In this document: positions 1-12,785 of the stretch, in pieces
Position numbering within the stretch: position 1 is the first letter of the stretch
Layout: every line of letters begins with the position of its first letter
Source of the DNA: Eopsaltria australis
Lineage: Eukaryota > Chordata > Aves > Passeriformes > Petroicidae
Direction: 5' to 3'
Assembly (NCBI GenBank): GCA_034509425.1
Contig: JAVTVJ010000786.1
Coordinates: 558,001-622,000 of the forward strand
DNA length: 64,000 nucleotides
The notes under the pieces: generated by a model
The model's database searches: none
Told to the model about the DNA's origin: nothing
Seen by the model: only the letters and a program-made list of their open reading frames with translations
Position numbers and translations under genes: made by a program

Positions 1-3000
1 ATTTTTAAAGAAGAGGAAATCCAGTGTAGTGCTGCTGGAGGGCTTCACCCCGGCACTGGCAAGCTGCTTCCTCAGATTATCTTTTCGTTATATTCCACTC
101 ACTGGATAAACTTCTCAGCTCTCAGCCCTGGGGATCCCAAAAAGTTCTCAGTCTTTTCAGACGGGATGGTGGGTGCGGTGGTGCTGCTCTGATGGGAGAA
201 TGCTGATGCTTCTCAAGTTTGCTGACAGGAGCAGCGATGCTGGAGCGGGAGAAGGGAAGGGACCAGCTGGGGGAACAGGTTTGGATCCAGCTTCATCTCA
301 GAGCACTTCAAGTCCCATCAAGTTCCTGGAAAGACTCTCTTCGGCTCCAGATTTCTCTGGACCATTCCTAACTTGGAAAATAGTACAGAGAGTTAGCAAA
401 AAGAGAGAGAGAGAGTGCTGTTTGAAAAGAGGAGCAGTTCTGGGAGGAAGCAAAGCTGGTTACTTTTCGTTGGTGTGATTTCACTGAATTTGCATGGGTT
501 AATTCCAGACTTACATAGAGACATAAATGATTGTGAGATTGAGATTAAATTTGAAAGAGAGGAATTGCGAAGTATGGAAATTGTCCTTCATGTATGTGCA
601 CACTGCCTGCCCTGCTGTGCCAGCTGCATGGGTGGGCAGGTGTCCACCTGTGCCCAAGGGATCAAGAGGCAGCTGGCATAGAGAACAAGCTGTGAGGATG
701 TAGAAGGTGGGTGGCTCTGAGGCCACCTCTGTTGGGGGGACATACCTGTGGGACCAGGAGGAGCAAACATTCCACTGAATCTGAGGTAGAAGGGGGCAGT
801 TTGTGGTTGGGGCAGGTCATGGGCAGGAGTTGGCTCAGGTCTGAGAGGTCTGTGGTATCCCTGGGGGACAGGGGCATTTGTGTGTGGATGTGCTGGAAAA
901 CTGTACAGTCTGGGAGCAGCCAGCAAAGCCGGGGTAGCTGCAGGTGTAGTAGGTAACTACCATTCTGCAGGAGTAAAACTCATTGTTTTCTGCTCTTTCT
1001 TTATCCTGGTGGGATTCAGTCTAAAACCCTGTACAGGTTCAGTGCTGGTAATTGATACTGGGCAGAAGAGGAGGTTGTGTTTTTTTTTAATTTGAGAGCA
1101 TCTTTCCAGCCTTGTCTGGCTCAGGGAGAGGTTTTCACTCCCCAGGAGCCTGGCAGGTTTTTTAGATGTGCAGTAGCCACCACAGCAATGTCAGGAACAG
1201 CACGGTTTTTCTTCATGTGTTCTGTCACATAGGGAAAAGAGTGTGCACATTTAACTGGGGTCTTTTGAAAAGGATCGGCAGAACAAAATGTTTTCTGGGT
1301 CCTTGGGGCTCACTGTAAACTGACATTGGTGAGACAAATACTGAGTGGAAAAGGAAGAGTACACTTGGTTGGGCTCTTTGTGCAGCATTGGGCCAGCAGC
1401 AGCAGCAGTGTGGAGCACATTGTGCCACCGGAGACAGGGCAAGCTGCAGCTGGACAGGCTGCTGGTTCTGCCATCCCTTCCCATTTTTTTACAGTGCAGT
1501 CAGTGTTTAGAGCCAGCTGTAGATGGGAGATTGTGCCTGGAGTTCAGCTTTCTGGTTGTAGGGCGTGTTCAGAAAATCCTCAGCACTGACATACCCTTGC
1601 TTTTCTGGTGCCCTGGTAAAATCTTCCCTGCAGTGAGCTGAGTCGGGAGACAGCCTGGATGTCTGCAGTGACTGTAGCCAAATAAAACTGCAGGTGAGCT
1701 GGGAAAGCCCCTGGGCAAACTGAGGGGTTAAAGAGTTCACACTCACTAGAGGTAACAGAAAGAGTCAGTTCTTTGTATCTACCACGTTGCTACTTGCTCC
1801 TGTTGTTGGTTGAACACTGGCTGCACCTCGTGTCTGTGGAGCAGAGTGAGGTGCTTCCCTTGCACAAGGCATGGAAGTGACGGATGGATATTTATGGCAG
1901 CTTTAATTCCAAGTTAAGTACGTTAAAATGCAAAGCTCTTGTTGACAGTGGAGCACAAAAAATAGTTTCATAGGAAATGAATTAATTGATGATGTAAATA
2001 TTTCTGGGTAATACTGGGGGCTATGGTGGGTTTGGTCAGCCCAGGGAACACCTCGCCAGGCCAGGCATTTGTTGCACAGTGTGGAGCTGCAAGTGGCAAA
2101 GCAGATGTGCAGCACAGGGTGAGCTCAGTGCAACCAGGACCAGCGTTTGGGTTTTTTTCTGTGGATGCACTGAACAGGAAGAAACAGGGGATTTTTTATG
2201 ACAGTGATGAAGGTGATTAAGTCTGTAACTAGAAGAGAACACAAGGCAGAAGAAAGAAATTAAGGGGAGGGACAGAAGAGAGACAAAAGGCATGAGGCTG
2301 AAGAGGTCAGATGCTGTTACACCACCTGACAGATAACACAGGAGAGAGGGCTCTGTCTGTACTGTGTGAGCAGATGGGAGGGTAAAGGAAAGCAAGAGTA
2401 AAGCACAAGACAAGGAGATCAGAAGATATCAGAAGATGCAGTGTGCAGACAGGCTCCAAGATTTCTTGACAAAATATCTTTGTTCCCAGGTTCTGCCACC
2501 TTTTTACAACAGATCTTTTGCACCTAGTTCTAAGCATGGTTACTGGTGTGATTAAATATATCTGAAGAGAAAACTAGCACTTGTTGATGGAGTTATTTTT
2601 TTTACTGTGGAGGAAAGCACACCTAGTTTCACCTTGATGGAATCCTTTAGCATTTGGCTTCATTAACCCTGGCAATGAAAATCAGAAGGAAAGTGAGGTC
2701 TCCTCTTCATGTTTAGTCCATTGGCTGAAGACACTGTTAATGTTTGTATCAATGTAAAATATTTCTACTCACCATTTGTCACATATTTATGGTTTAGATA
2801 TTTCTGGTGATTTTAGATACGTAAGCGGTTAGACACTGAAAAAGTAGCAACAGTGGGAAGTTGAAGTTATTAATTATATTTGTCAACTGTTTTGCTCTGG
2901 TCTCGGCACATGCAGTAGACTGTGTACATATGTGTGCTCATTGTATATTATATATAATATATGTCTGTACATATATGAGCATCACAGGTAAATGACACAG

Positions 3001-3539
3001 ACAGGATTCCCTGGAGCCAGGTGAGGGACGGGAGTTGTAAACTTCGAGAGCTCATTTGGGGTGTTGTGGGGGCTGCTCTGTGCTGTCCCAGCAGTGTGGG
3101 ATGCAGGAGCCCCATGTGGGCAGCAGCTCTTGGGAGATGTGGGGTGTTCACCTGCCAGGGTGGCTGAGGTGCCTCCACTGCTGCCCTGATGGAGCCTGGC
3201 CACACACCCTGGTGCTGGGCTGAGGTGCCTCCCAGCCCTGCTTGCTGGCTCCAGCTCCAGCAAATGCCATTTCAAACTGCTTGAAAGGATCTTGGAGTTT
3301 CAGTAGATCTGATATCAGACTTGCTCTGAGGTTCCCGTGCTGTGTTTGGATTGCGGTGACGGTGTTTGGCACACAGGTGCAGAGTGGAGGTGCTCCCCAG
3401 CTGTGAGCAGCCAGGTCTGTGGTGCTCAGGAGCCTGCACAGGTGTGTGTGTGTGTGTGCACATCTCAGCACTGGTGAGCTGTTGGACCCTGGTGTGCACT
3501 GGCGAAGCTCCCCAGTGTGCACTGGGGAGGCCCCTCCTC

Positions 3540-3973
3540 AAGTGTTGTGTCCAGTTCTGGCCCCTCAATTCAAGAGGGACATTGAGGAGCTGCAGTGGGG
3601 CCAGGGCAGAGAACGGAGCTGGGAAGGGTCTAGAGCTCCAAGAGCGGCTGAGGGAGGTGGGGAAGGGGCTCAGCCTGGAGAAAAGGAGGCTCAGGAGGGG
3701 GCAGTCGGGGGGGTTGAGCTCTGCTCCCAGGGAACAGGGACAGGAGGAGAAGGAACAGTCTCAGGCTGGGCCAGGGGAGGCTCAGGTTTGACATCAAGAG
3801 GAATATCTTCGCAAAAAGGGTGATTAGACATTGAAAGGGGCTGCCCACAGAGTTGATGGGGGTGCCCAAGGAATGCCTGGATGTGATACTCAGTGCTGTG
3901 GGCTGTAGACAAGGTGGGGATCAGTCATGGGTTGGAGGTGTTTCCCAGCCTAAATGGTTCTGTGATTCTGTGT
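3540..3973 (+). mobile_element. CR1 LINE 3'-end fragment
   Basis: The stretch matches the familiar avian CR1 3' region in order: 'gggacattgaggagctgcag', 'ctcagcctggagaaaaggag', a degenerate 'ggctgcccacagag' and a terminal 'ttctgtgattctgtg' repeat. It is 5'-truncated and decayed, with no open reverse-transcriptase frame, so it is a dead copy. Boundaries are approximate. Confidence 0.85.
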
Positions 3974-5452
3974 GATGGCACAGTGTAGGTAGCCAGAGGT
4001 GTTCCAGCTGTTAGGTGGTTTATTAGTCACTGTGTGTGGCTTGCTTCTGGCTTTCTGTCTGTATCACATACAGTTTTTTAAGTCAGGCTGGTTTTCAAGT
4101 TTTTTATGTGCTTCCTCTCTTCAGCATTGTTTGAGCAGCACTGAGACCGAAAGAGCCCCCCATGACCACGTGAGGCAGAGGCAGGGGAAGTGCCCCTGTT
4201 TTGTTGAACAGGAACAGGGCTTTAGGGTAAGGAGAGAGTTTCCTTCCCTCCAAGGATGTGAGGGACACAGCAAGTGATTTCATTTTGGTGTCTCTTTATG
4301 TTTTTCTCCCTTATTAACTTCACTGGTTTGCAAAATACCTGAGCTTGATATTATTCTATTTTATTTCACACAACATTAAAAAATTAAACCATATGATGTA
4401 AATTATATGAATTATGTCAAAGTGACTTTCTAGGTTTTGGGCTTTATCCACTGCTGATTCCAGCAGGGTTCTGTAGGTGGAACATCCTTTCAATGTCTGA
4501 CTTCTCTGTCTCTGTTCTGATTTAGCTGTGGTTGGCTGGGGGCTTCCCTTGGTTTGGATATATGACAGGCATTACTGCTGCACACGTTTTTGCAGTACTT
4601 TGATGCCTTGATTTTAATATTTTTTGGAAAGTAATGTTCTTCTAATTCCATTCCCTGTATGCAGCTGCTGGCAGACTGAAGGGGACTGCCAGCAGTCTTT
4701 GAGGGGTGTGACAGTGACACCTCCCCAGCACCTGGAGGCATGTCCTGGAGGGGCTTGCAGTGGCACTGGAGCTGTCACCACTCAGGCGTGGCAGGGGGGC
4801 ACAGCCCTGGCGCTCCAGGCTGTTTCATGATGTGTCGCTGCTCATGGGCACCTCTGTGGGAATTGCCCTCAGCCTGAGAGCTTGGTTTGGGACCACAGAG
4901 AGTTGTTATCATCATGGTACACCCTGTGAGCCTGCCTGCACCAGGGATTTAAAGTGGCCTTTAGACACCACCAGTTTTATCCCATGCCTCTCAAATCCTT
5001 GGCATGCTGTGAATTATTCCAGTAATTGCTGCTGCCAGTGCCAGGTGACTCCAAGTTTTTTTCAGGCTGTGTGTTTTGTGTGGTGACTTTGGGTTTGTAC
5101 GCAAAAAGGAGCCTTCAGAAGCTGCAAAGACCTTTTGTGAATTAAGAAGCTACTTTGTGCTTAAACAAATTAAATATAGTAGTTGCTAAAAATATGCCCA
5201 TATTTAATATTTAAAATTTGGAAAGCATTGCTGGATTTTATCGTTGTCTGGAGTACAGCCATGGGTCAGTTGTCCAGCACCATCTGTAGTTGTTCCATTG
5301 TTTCCTCTCTGTTCTGTTTAAATGACAAATAATTAAGTGTTTCTGAGTGACTGCTCAAGTTCTGTTTTGATCACCTGACAAATTACTTGGTTCAGCTTCA
5401 GCTTCTTAATGTTGTGTAAAAGCTGTCTGAGCCCTGGGAGCCACAGAAGGCA

Positions 5453-5555
5453 GGGATTCCCAGTGGTGATGGTGCTGCAGGAGGCAGGGATTCCCTGGGG
5501 CTGTGACAGGCAGGGATTCCCTGGGGCTGTGGGGCTGTGGCAGGCAGGGATTCCC
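5453..5555 (+). repeat. Short tandem repeat with four GGGATTCCC units
   Basis: Four copies of the 12-mer GGCAGGGATTCC sit at spacings of 34, 26 and 34 bases, with the 9-mer GGGATTCCC at 5453, 5487, 5513 and 5547. Two of the units are followed by the same 'tggggctgtg' spacer. The unit resembles a kappa-B half-palindrome, but a simple tandem expansion within an intron is the economical explanation. Confidence 0.75.
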
Positions 5556-6207
5556 TGTGGCAACAGTGCCAGGGAGGAGCAGGGTTGGCTGTTGGGAACA
5601 GCACATCTCCAGGTCCCCTGGAATGCTGAGGTTCTGAGGCCTTGGGCACAATGGTGAGCAAAGCTGTCACCTCAAACTTGTTTCTTTGTAGGGAGGTTGT
5701 GGGGTAGAAAGTTCCCGTTTGCTATTTCACTGCTTTCCTGTTCTACTACTTTTAGAGTGAGTAAGGTCTCACGCAAAAAAAAAATGGTCAGGGAAAAGAG
5801 AGGAATTCAATATTTGTTTTATTTCCTTTTAATACTCAGAAATAAGTTGTTTCCTCTAAAAGATCTAAGTGAAATATATTAAAAGAGAATTTAGGTTTTT
5901 GAAGAGCGAGCACCTGTAAGGCAGCCCTGCATCCCAGCACCGAGGTTGATGCTCTCATCTCTGGAGCTTTGATTCTGCCTCACACATGCTGAACTTGGGG
6001 GAAAAGTGCTTTTGCAATGAGATCATGATAGGCCAGTCCTCCCTCTGAATGTTCCTGTTTGTTTCATCAGCTCAGTTGGCTCCCACACATGGAAAGTTTT
6101 TCATTTCCCACCAGCTATGTGGCTGAACACTTGAAGTGAGAGCGTTTGAGTCTTCAGGTCATGGGTGTGTGTGTTTGAGCTCTCTCACACATGCACAGAC
6201 AGCATCT

Positions 6208-6249
6208 GCAGAGGTGGCATTTCCTTCAGCAGAGGTGGCATTTCCTTCA
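6208..6249 (+). repeat. Perfect 21-bp tandem duplication
   Basis: Two identical 21-base units (6208-6228 and 6229-6249), each starting GCAGAGGTGG and ending TTCCTTCA, lie head to tail. The lack of any difference between the copies suggests a recent slippage event. No function is evident. Confidence 0.9.
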
Positions 6250-6319
6250 ACTCAGCATGCGCACCAAGGGCAGCGGCACTGCTGGAATGTCCTACAACCA
6301 CATCAGACTGCCAGGAGCA

Positions 6320-6500
6320 GAAATCACTGAGTCATTTAGGTTGGAAAACACCTCCAAGCTGTGCCCAAGCCCCACCTTGTCACCCAGCCCAGAGCACTGA
6401 GTGCCACATCCAGGCATTCCTTGGACACCTTCAGGGATGGGGGCTCCAAACCTCTCTGGGCAGCCCCTGCCAATACCTGACCCTGAAAATGCTACAGAAA
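6320..6500 (-). mobile_element. CR1 LINE 3'-end fragment
   Basis: Read on the minus strand, this ends in the CR1 tail ('...gtgtttTCCAACCTAAATGAC'). On the plus strand it shows 'tcatttaggttggaaaacacctccaagc' like text followed by 'ggcattccttggacacctt' and 'ctctgggcagcccctgcc', all typical inverted CR1 blocks. It is a short, truncated, dead copy with approximate ends. Confidence 0.85.
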
Positions 6501-9500
6501 GTCTGTATCTGTAAAACAAATACTGCTCCTCTTTCTTTTTCACCATTGGGTTGAGGTTTTGTATCTTCCTGCTGGGGAATCTCCTGCCAGGATGGGCCCA
6601 GGAGCTGAGCTTCCCTCTAGAGGAGCCCTGCTGCCATTTGTGCACCTCTGCTGTGGGACACGACATGGCAGCTGTCAATGCCCATGTGAAAATAAACAAT
6701 CAAAGGGAATTCTGACTGCACAGCAGTATTTGGCATGTTTTGTGATTCTTTAACTCTAGAAAAATAAATCCTGCCACCTGTGTTTCCTGCTAGTCCATGT
6801 GCACTGACCTGCTCTGCTCACAGCTGAGGCAGCATGGCATGGGCAGGTGGATCTGCACCTCTGTGTTCCTGCATGCCCACATGCTCTGCGAGGCCTTGCA
6901 GACACTGAGAAATAGCTTCTGCTGTTTATGTGTTCTTTCTGCTCCTCTGCTGTCATTGTCACATACTTCAAAAGCTTTTCTGAGCATTTTTCCCTTCAAT
7001 GTGTGACCAACAGAGTTGAGCTTTTCAAAACTTCTGCATCAAATATTCACCCTGTAGCTGCATTTCTGAGCACACAGGCTTTCACCTGGTCCATATTCCT
7101 AGAGTGCAGGTCTCTGATCTGTGTAAGTATTTGTTCTAACAAGGAGTTGCATTTTTAAAAGTAAATCCTATGCAGAGGCTTTAACAGAGAGAGGCTGGAG
7201 AGCTCCTGGGAGCTAGCAATGTTTCCTGGTAGCTGTAATTATATTTGCACTGCACTGGTGTGGACAGAGCAGATAGATACTGTCTTTATTTGCACACTGC
7301 CTTACAGTGGGTCTTTTGTTCCATCATTTTACTGTCATTTTGTTTCATGTGGGAAGTGGGCAAGGCCAGACCTCTGGGGTAGAGGGTAGCAGGGGTGCAG
7401 AGTGTGTGATTACAGCAGTGCTGCCTGTTAGAGATGCTTAAATGAGTGCATACATCCATCAGACAGCTTTGTCTTTGTGAAATATTGATCTGCAATATCA
7501 GTGTTAGGAGGCCTGGAAAGCACTTAGTGCAGGAAATAATTCCTGAGCTATATGAGAAAAAAAAACTGTGACTGATGCAGGGCCTGTTGCGCCCTCTGTC
7601 CTGCCTTCCCCCCTTAGCAGTGCAGCACAGAGCTGAGCAAGGAATTCAGCATCGGTATGGGCTGAAACTTCCAGTTTTGGTTGATGCTTCCATGTCCGAT
7701 GTTAATGATTGTTGGATCATGTCATGGGCGGGTCAGTGGTGGGGTTGGACACTGACCCAAGGGCACAGAGGCTGGACAATTCAGCCTGGTTACTGGTGGG
7801 GATGGCGAGGTCCAGCTGAACCCCCAAATGGGAACTTGAGCAGAGGGCTGGTGCTCTGCGTGCCCCTCGCAGCCCCGCCATCTGTCCCTCTGTGCCTGTG
7901 CTGTGCTCCACAGCCACGGGTACTTCCCTGCCCCAGCTGGGATATCCTGTGCTCCTTGGTTTTCCATGGAGCTGTAAGTGCTTCACGGCTGGGTTGGGTT
8001 TGGGTTGGGCTGGGTTTTTTATCGAAACATGACAAGTGTGTCCCACACTCCCAGTGCAAGTGGTGCTGCCCATGAGGTCCTGGTGCTGCTCCAACCCTAC
8101 TCCCGTTCCCGGCTTGGTTCCCGCAGGGACTGCAAGGGTGTTTATTTGGTTAGGAAGCTTTTACTGTGCCTCAGCACACACTTGAAAGGTAAAACAAACC
8201 TGATGTGTCAGCCTTTGTTTACCCACAACACTTTCCCTTTCCTACCCTTGCTTGTTTCAATTTGTTCTTTGTTAAAGACTTTTAACTCTCCGTTTGCCTT
8301 CTGATACAGAATACATCAATATTTTTTGGTATCTTTTTCTTGCCCCTGAAGTCTGAATTACTTAGATTGGTCCTCACTGGAAGAATTTTTGAACTATAAA
8401 CTCAATTTAAGTTTCTTTATTTCTCTGCTGCTGTACCCTTTGTTATTTATATCCTTTTCTTCCCTCATTTGCCTAAGCAGTAAAAAACTGTTACTCAAGC
8501 TTGTCATCAGTTGGCCATGGTTTGGTGGCTTTCTTTATCTAGCATCTAATTACTTCCAATTTGTCTTTTTCTTGCCTCTCTGGATGATGTAGTAAAATCT
8601 TGGGTTTGTGTTTTTTTAGTCCCTTTACTAACACCCAGTGCTGTTATCCCCTCATCAGTGATCAGGGCAGACCATATTTCAACAGTAATGGGTACTTTCA
8701 TTGCCATCAGGGAAATATGATCTTCCTTTCAGCTTTCCTCCCCGCTCCTGAGGCTTCTGCAAAGTGCCTCTATGATGTGAATACCAACTGGCTGGAGAGC
8801 CACCAAAGCCATGATAATTCCATCACCAGCACAGTGTTCTCCAGGGGGCTGTTGCTTGTGTTTTCCTGTCCTCTTCAAGCTGAGCAGTGGGGGTGTTCTC
8901 CATGCTGAGGAAGGCACAGGAGGAGCTGGGTGTGTGGGGTAACAGGGTCTCAGTTTGACTGGGGGAGCCTGTGCAGGATGCTGCAGTGTTTTTGCAGGGT
9001 TTGGTGCGGCGGGGCACCCAGGGCAGTCTCCTGTGGCCAGTGCAGTGCCCAGGGCAGCGTGTCCCATGCCTGCCGTGCCAGTGGAGCGCCGCTCCTCTCC
9101 CGGCCCTGCCGCCCATCCTGGTGTTCCGGACGCTCCGCTCCCCTCTGCCCCGCTAGCATGCTCGCTTTTTTTGTCCAGAAGTGACTAAGCTTCCTGTTGT
9201 TCCACTCTGTCAGTTTTCCCCCAGTCCTGCTGTCGTGTTGGGCAGTATTTACTTGCCAGCAGCTTCCTCTGCTGCTGTCCCACTCTGCTGTGTTCCCACA
9301 TAGCTCTCACTTTGTTACTTGCGGCCCTCAGGGATGTTCACATTCACTCTGTTGGACTTGTTTCCACTAAAGCCAGGATGGATAAAGAGCCGTGAACCCC
9401 AGGAGAAAGTTAACTGGATACTGCAGGAACACACCATGTTTGGTCTGTGGAGGGAGAGCTGCACTTTGTTTTGTGATGTGACCCCCACCTGGAGTGGGTG

Positions 9501-12500
9501 CAGCCTTGTCCTGAGCTGTCCCGAGCTGATGGGTGCTGTTTGTGTGCACAGAGAAATTGTTTCTGCCTCGTTGCAAACCAGAGGCACACTTTGATGTAGC
9601 AGATGATGGGAAATCATCTGCTCAGGAGAGGGTTTTCCCTCTGGAGCTTCAAGGGCAGCCTGGAGGCATTGGCTGGTGCTGTGGGGAGGTGGAGGGTGAC
9701 TCTCCCTGGGTGCTGGGCATGGCTGGCAGGGTGGGCAGTGGCTGAAGGTGTCTCTCATGGATCCCTGAGTCCAAGGACCTCTCCCAGCCCTGCACTGAGC
9801 CCTCTGCACTGAAGCAGGGTGGTCAGGTGGGGTAGGGACATCCTCAATCCCTGCAGGGCTCATGCACCTGGCCCTCACCACGTGCCTTCACTGGGACCAG
9901 TAGCAGCCAACAGCCACGGCAACCCAGTGCTGCTGGTGTAAAAATAATACCCCAGGAGGAATAAACAAGTTATTTTTGTATATCAGGGGTGGCCATGCAG
10001 AGCTGACTCAGGGCCTTGCCTTGCGCTGCCACCGAGGGCTTATTCGGACATCCTGAGCATTTAGACCAGCTTGAGTAACTTCCCTCCGTGCTGGTAGGGT
10101 GGGTTGGTGTTAGTAGGGCTGGAGAGGTGTCAGTGCCCCAAGGGGGCTACTGGCTGCCAGGCAGTGCTGCTGTGTCACAGAGCAGAGGACATCCATGTGC
10201 CAGGTCCTCAGTCCCTGGCAGCAGGGACCAAGGGTGGGTCCTGCCGGAGCTGCTGCCAGCTCGGGTGATGCTTGTGCCCAGGTACAATTAATTACACCAT
10301 TTCAGCAAGTGGTGAGGGAAACTTTATCTGGAAGCAAATAGGGACAGAGCTAGTAGGAAATGAATAGTGCCTGGCAGAGATTGGGTGTGAAAACTGACAC
10401 ATACATGTCACAGCATGAAAAATAGTGTCTCATACATAGAATTAAAACACTCATGATCCCCAGGTTACAGCACGGCTAGGTACACCAGGGAAAGAGCATT
10501 TCTCTTTTGTTTTACTTTTTCATGGTACTTTATCACGACAGCAAGTATTAATTTTCACTTTTTTACTTTACACATGCTGAATTCTGTCAATTACTGAATT
10601 CCAGGGCACCGTACCCATTAGGCTTCATGGGTTTTATGGTGGTAACACATGCAGAAAAAAAAGGCCAAGGATAACAGTTCTACTTACGTGGTAATTATGA
10701 CATGATAGAGAGTAAAAGGAGAAGAGCTGTGTTTGTTCTGTCTTGCACATTTAAGGAAAGATGCAAGGCTAGTTTTCTGTCACCCTACTCTTTATCTTTT
10801 AATGATTGTTCTTTGATTTCCCACTTCAAACCAGACAGTATGAGTGGCAGTCCCTGCCCACTGGGCTGAGGGCACGTTGGGGTGCAGTACCAGGGTCGTA
10901 TGAGTGGCTGCGTCAGTGGTCCTGGGGAGAGGCAGTGACTGATTTTAAAGGGGTGTTTTGTAGGAAATCACTGTCCTGTCAAAAGTTCCCTCTTTGGGAA
11001 CTTCTTCTTTGTGGAAAACAGGTGGAATTTTTTCTTAGAAGTTGTTAAAGATTTGCTTGGTTTTTGTTGTGGGTTTTTTTGGGTTTTTTTTTTTCAAAGG
11101 AGAAATTTTTTAACTTTAATTAGTTCCTAAAATTAATGTTGGACATGGGCAGTACTTTCTGCCTTACTCAAGTGCATTTGTGGGTTTGTCCTTTCAGTCA
11201 CAGTGGGATTCTGGCTGGAAGAGATATCCACTGGCCTGATGTGTCCCGTTACTAGAAGCTCTGGGTGTTTTTCCTTCCATTCCTGTGTGAACTTCTCTTG
11301 TTCTTCTTTGCAAGGCAGGACAGCTCTGGCCGGTTCCCCACACACCTCCAGTCAGTGGCACTGTGGTGGTGACAGCTGTGAACCTTCAGTGCCAAACCTG
11401 TGGGTCACCCCACACTGCTCTAAGGGGCTCCATGTCCACCTTTTACCTGCTGGGATGGATGTTAGTGGTCCCTCAGCCCCTCCATGGAAGTTGATCTCCA
11501 AGCGTAGTGTTTTGTGGTGACATCAGACTGAACTGCTTTGGAACTCCAGTGCCATGAGGGTGATGTGCACCCTGCCTTCTGCAGCAGCCTCTCCCGAGTG
11601 CCAGGTGGGCTATATTGCCTCTCTTTTGTTTTACTGAGTGGGCTGAATGGCCTTAATTTGTTTATCATGTGAGCAAACAGTACCGAAAAGCCAGAAGCAT
11701 CAAATTTCTGGTTGCCAGAGGCAGAACTTGGCGTGAGCTGCCAAAGGCAGCCTGTTCGTGGGCATGGCACCCACGCAGATCTCCCTGCTGCTCTGGAGGG
11801 CTGTGGGTTCTGTAATGCCCAAGAGCCTCTGTCCCAGTCCTGACAGCTCTCCCCATCCCCTCCACAGGCACTGCTCTGGATTATTTTGGCAGTACTGGAG
11901 GTGTGCAGTAATTAAGCAGAAAGGTTTGGATGTGAGCAGGCAGTCTGTTTCCATCTTAGGCAGTTTATTGTGTTGTAAAACGTCTCTTGCACATGTGTGG
12001 TCAGGGATCTGGGGCTGTTTGCATTCCTGAAAACCAGGTCACTTCTCCATGCTCCTTTCAGGGATTTCACAGGATGCCTTGCAGCCCCTGGGTGTTTCAG
12101 CAGTGGTTTGTTGTGCCAGGTGCCAGCCAGCCCTGACAGAGCCACGTGGAGCAGCAGAGCAGGGGCTCAGCAGAGATGTCGGTGTGGCATTGCTGAAAGA
12201 GAGTCAAGATAATTTCTCATGCTGCTAATTCCAACTTGTGATCCTTTGTACACTCTCGAAAGCAGCTGTCGGCTCTTCCAGGTGCAAGCAGCCACTGCTG
12301 CCCACAGTGCCATTAACCTGCTCTGTACCTGTGCACAGGTACCTGTGCTGTTGCTGCTCACCTGGGGAGGGTTCACTGTCTGCTTTCCCCATTCTAAGGA
12401 AAGAGGCATCTCGGAGCAGAGCTCAGGGGATTCATTTGGAATCATATCTCCAGGCTTTGGTATTGATCCCCAGAACAGTTCCCATTTGAGTGACTGGCCT

Positions 12501-12589
12501 TGGATTCAGGGAAATGTTTTATTTATCTGTAAGAACAGGTCTAGGCAAATTTCTTCTTTCAGCAGAAATTCTTTCCTGTGTGGGTGGTG

Positions 12590-12785
12590 AGTCTGGTGAG
12601 GCCCTGGCACAGGCTGACAGAGAAGCTGTGGCTGTCCCGTCTCTGGAAATGTCCATGGCCAGGCTGGACAGGGCTTGGAGCAACCTGAGATAGTGGAAGG
12701 TGTCCCTGCCCATGGCAGGAGGATTGGAACTGGGTGATCTTTAAGGTCACTTTCAACCCTAACAAGTCTGTGATTCTGTGATTCC
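12590..12785 (+). mobile_element. CR1 LINE 3'-end fragment
   Basis: Typical CR1 3' blocks occur in order: 'ggccaggctggacaggg', 'cttggagcaacctg', 'ggtgtccctgcccatggcag', 'aaggtcactttcaaccc' and a terminal 'tctgtgattctgtgattc'. It is short and non-coding. Confidence 0.9.

Noticed and set aside
9000..9160. Possible alternative MBNL1 promoter in intron 1
   Set aside because: GC-rich with a few CpGs, but below what I would call an island by eye, and no exon-donor structure stands out.
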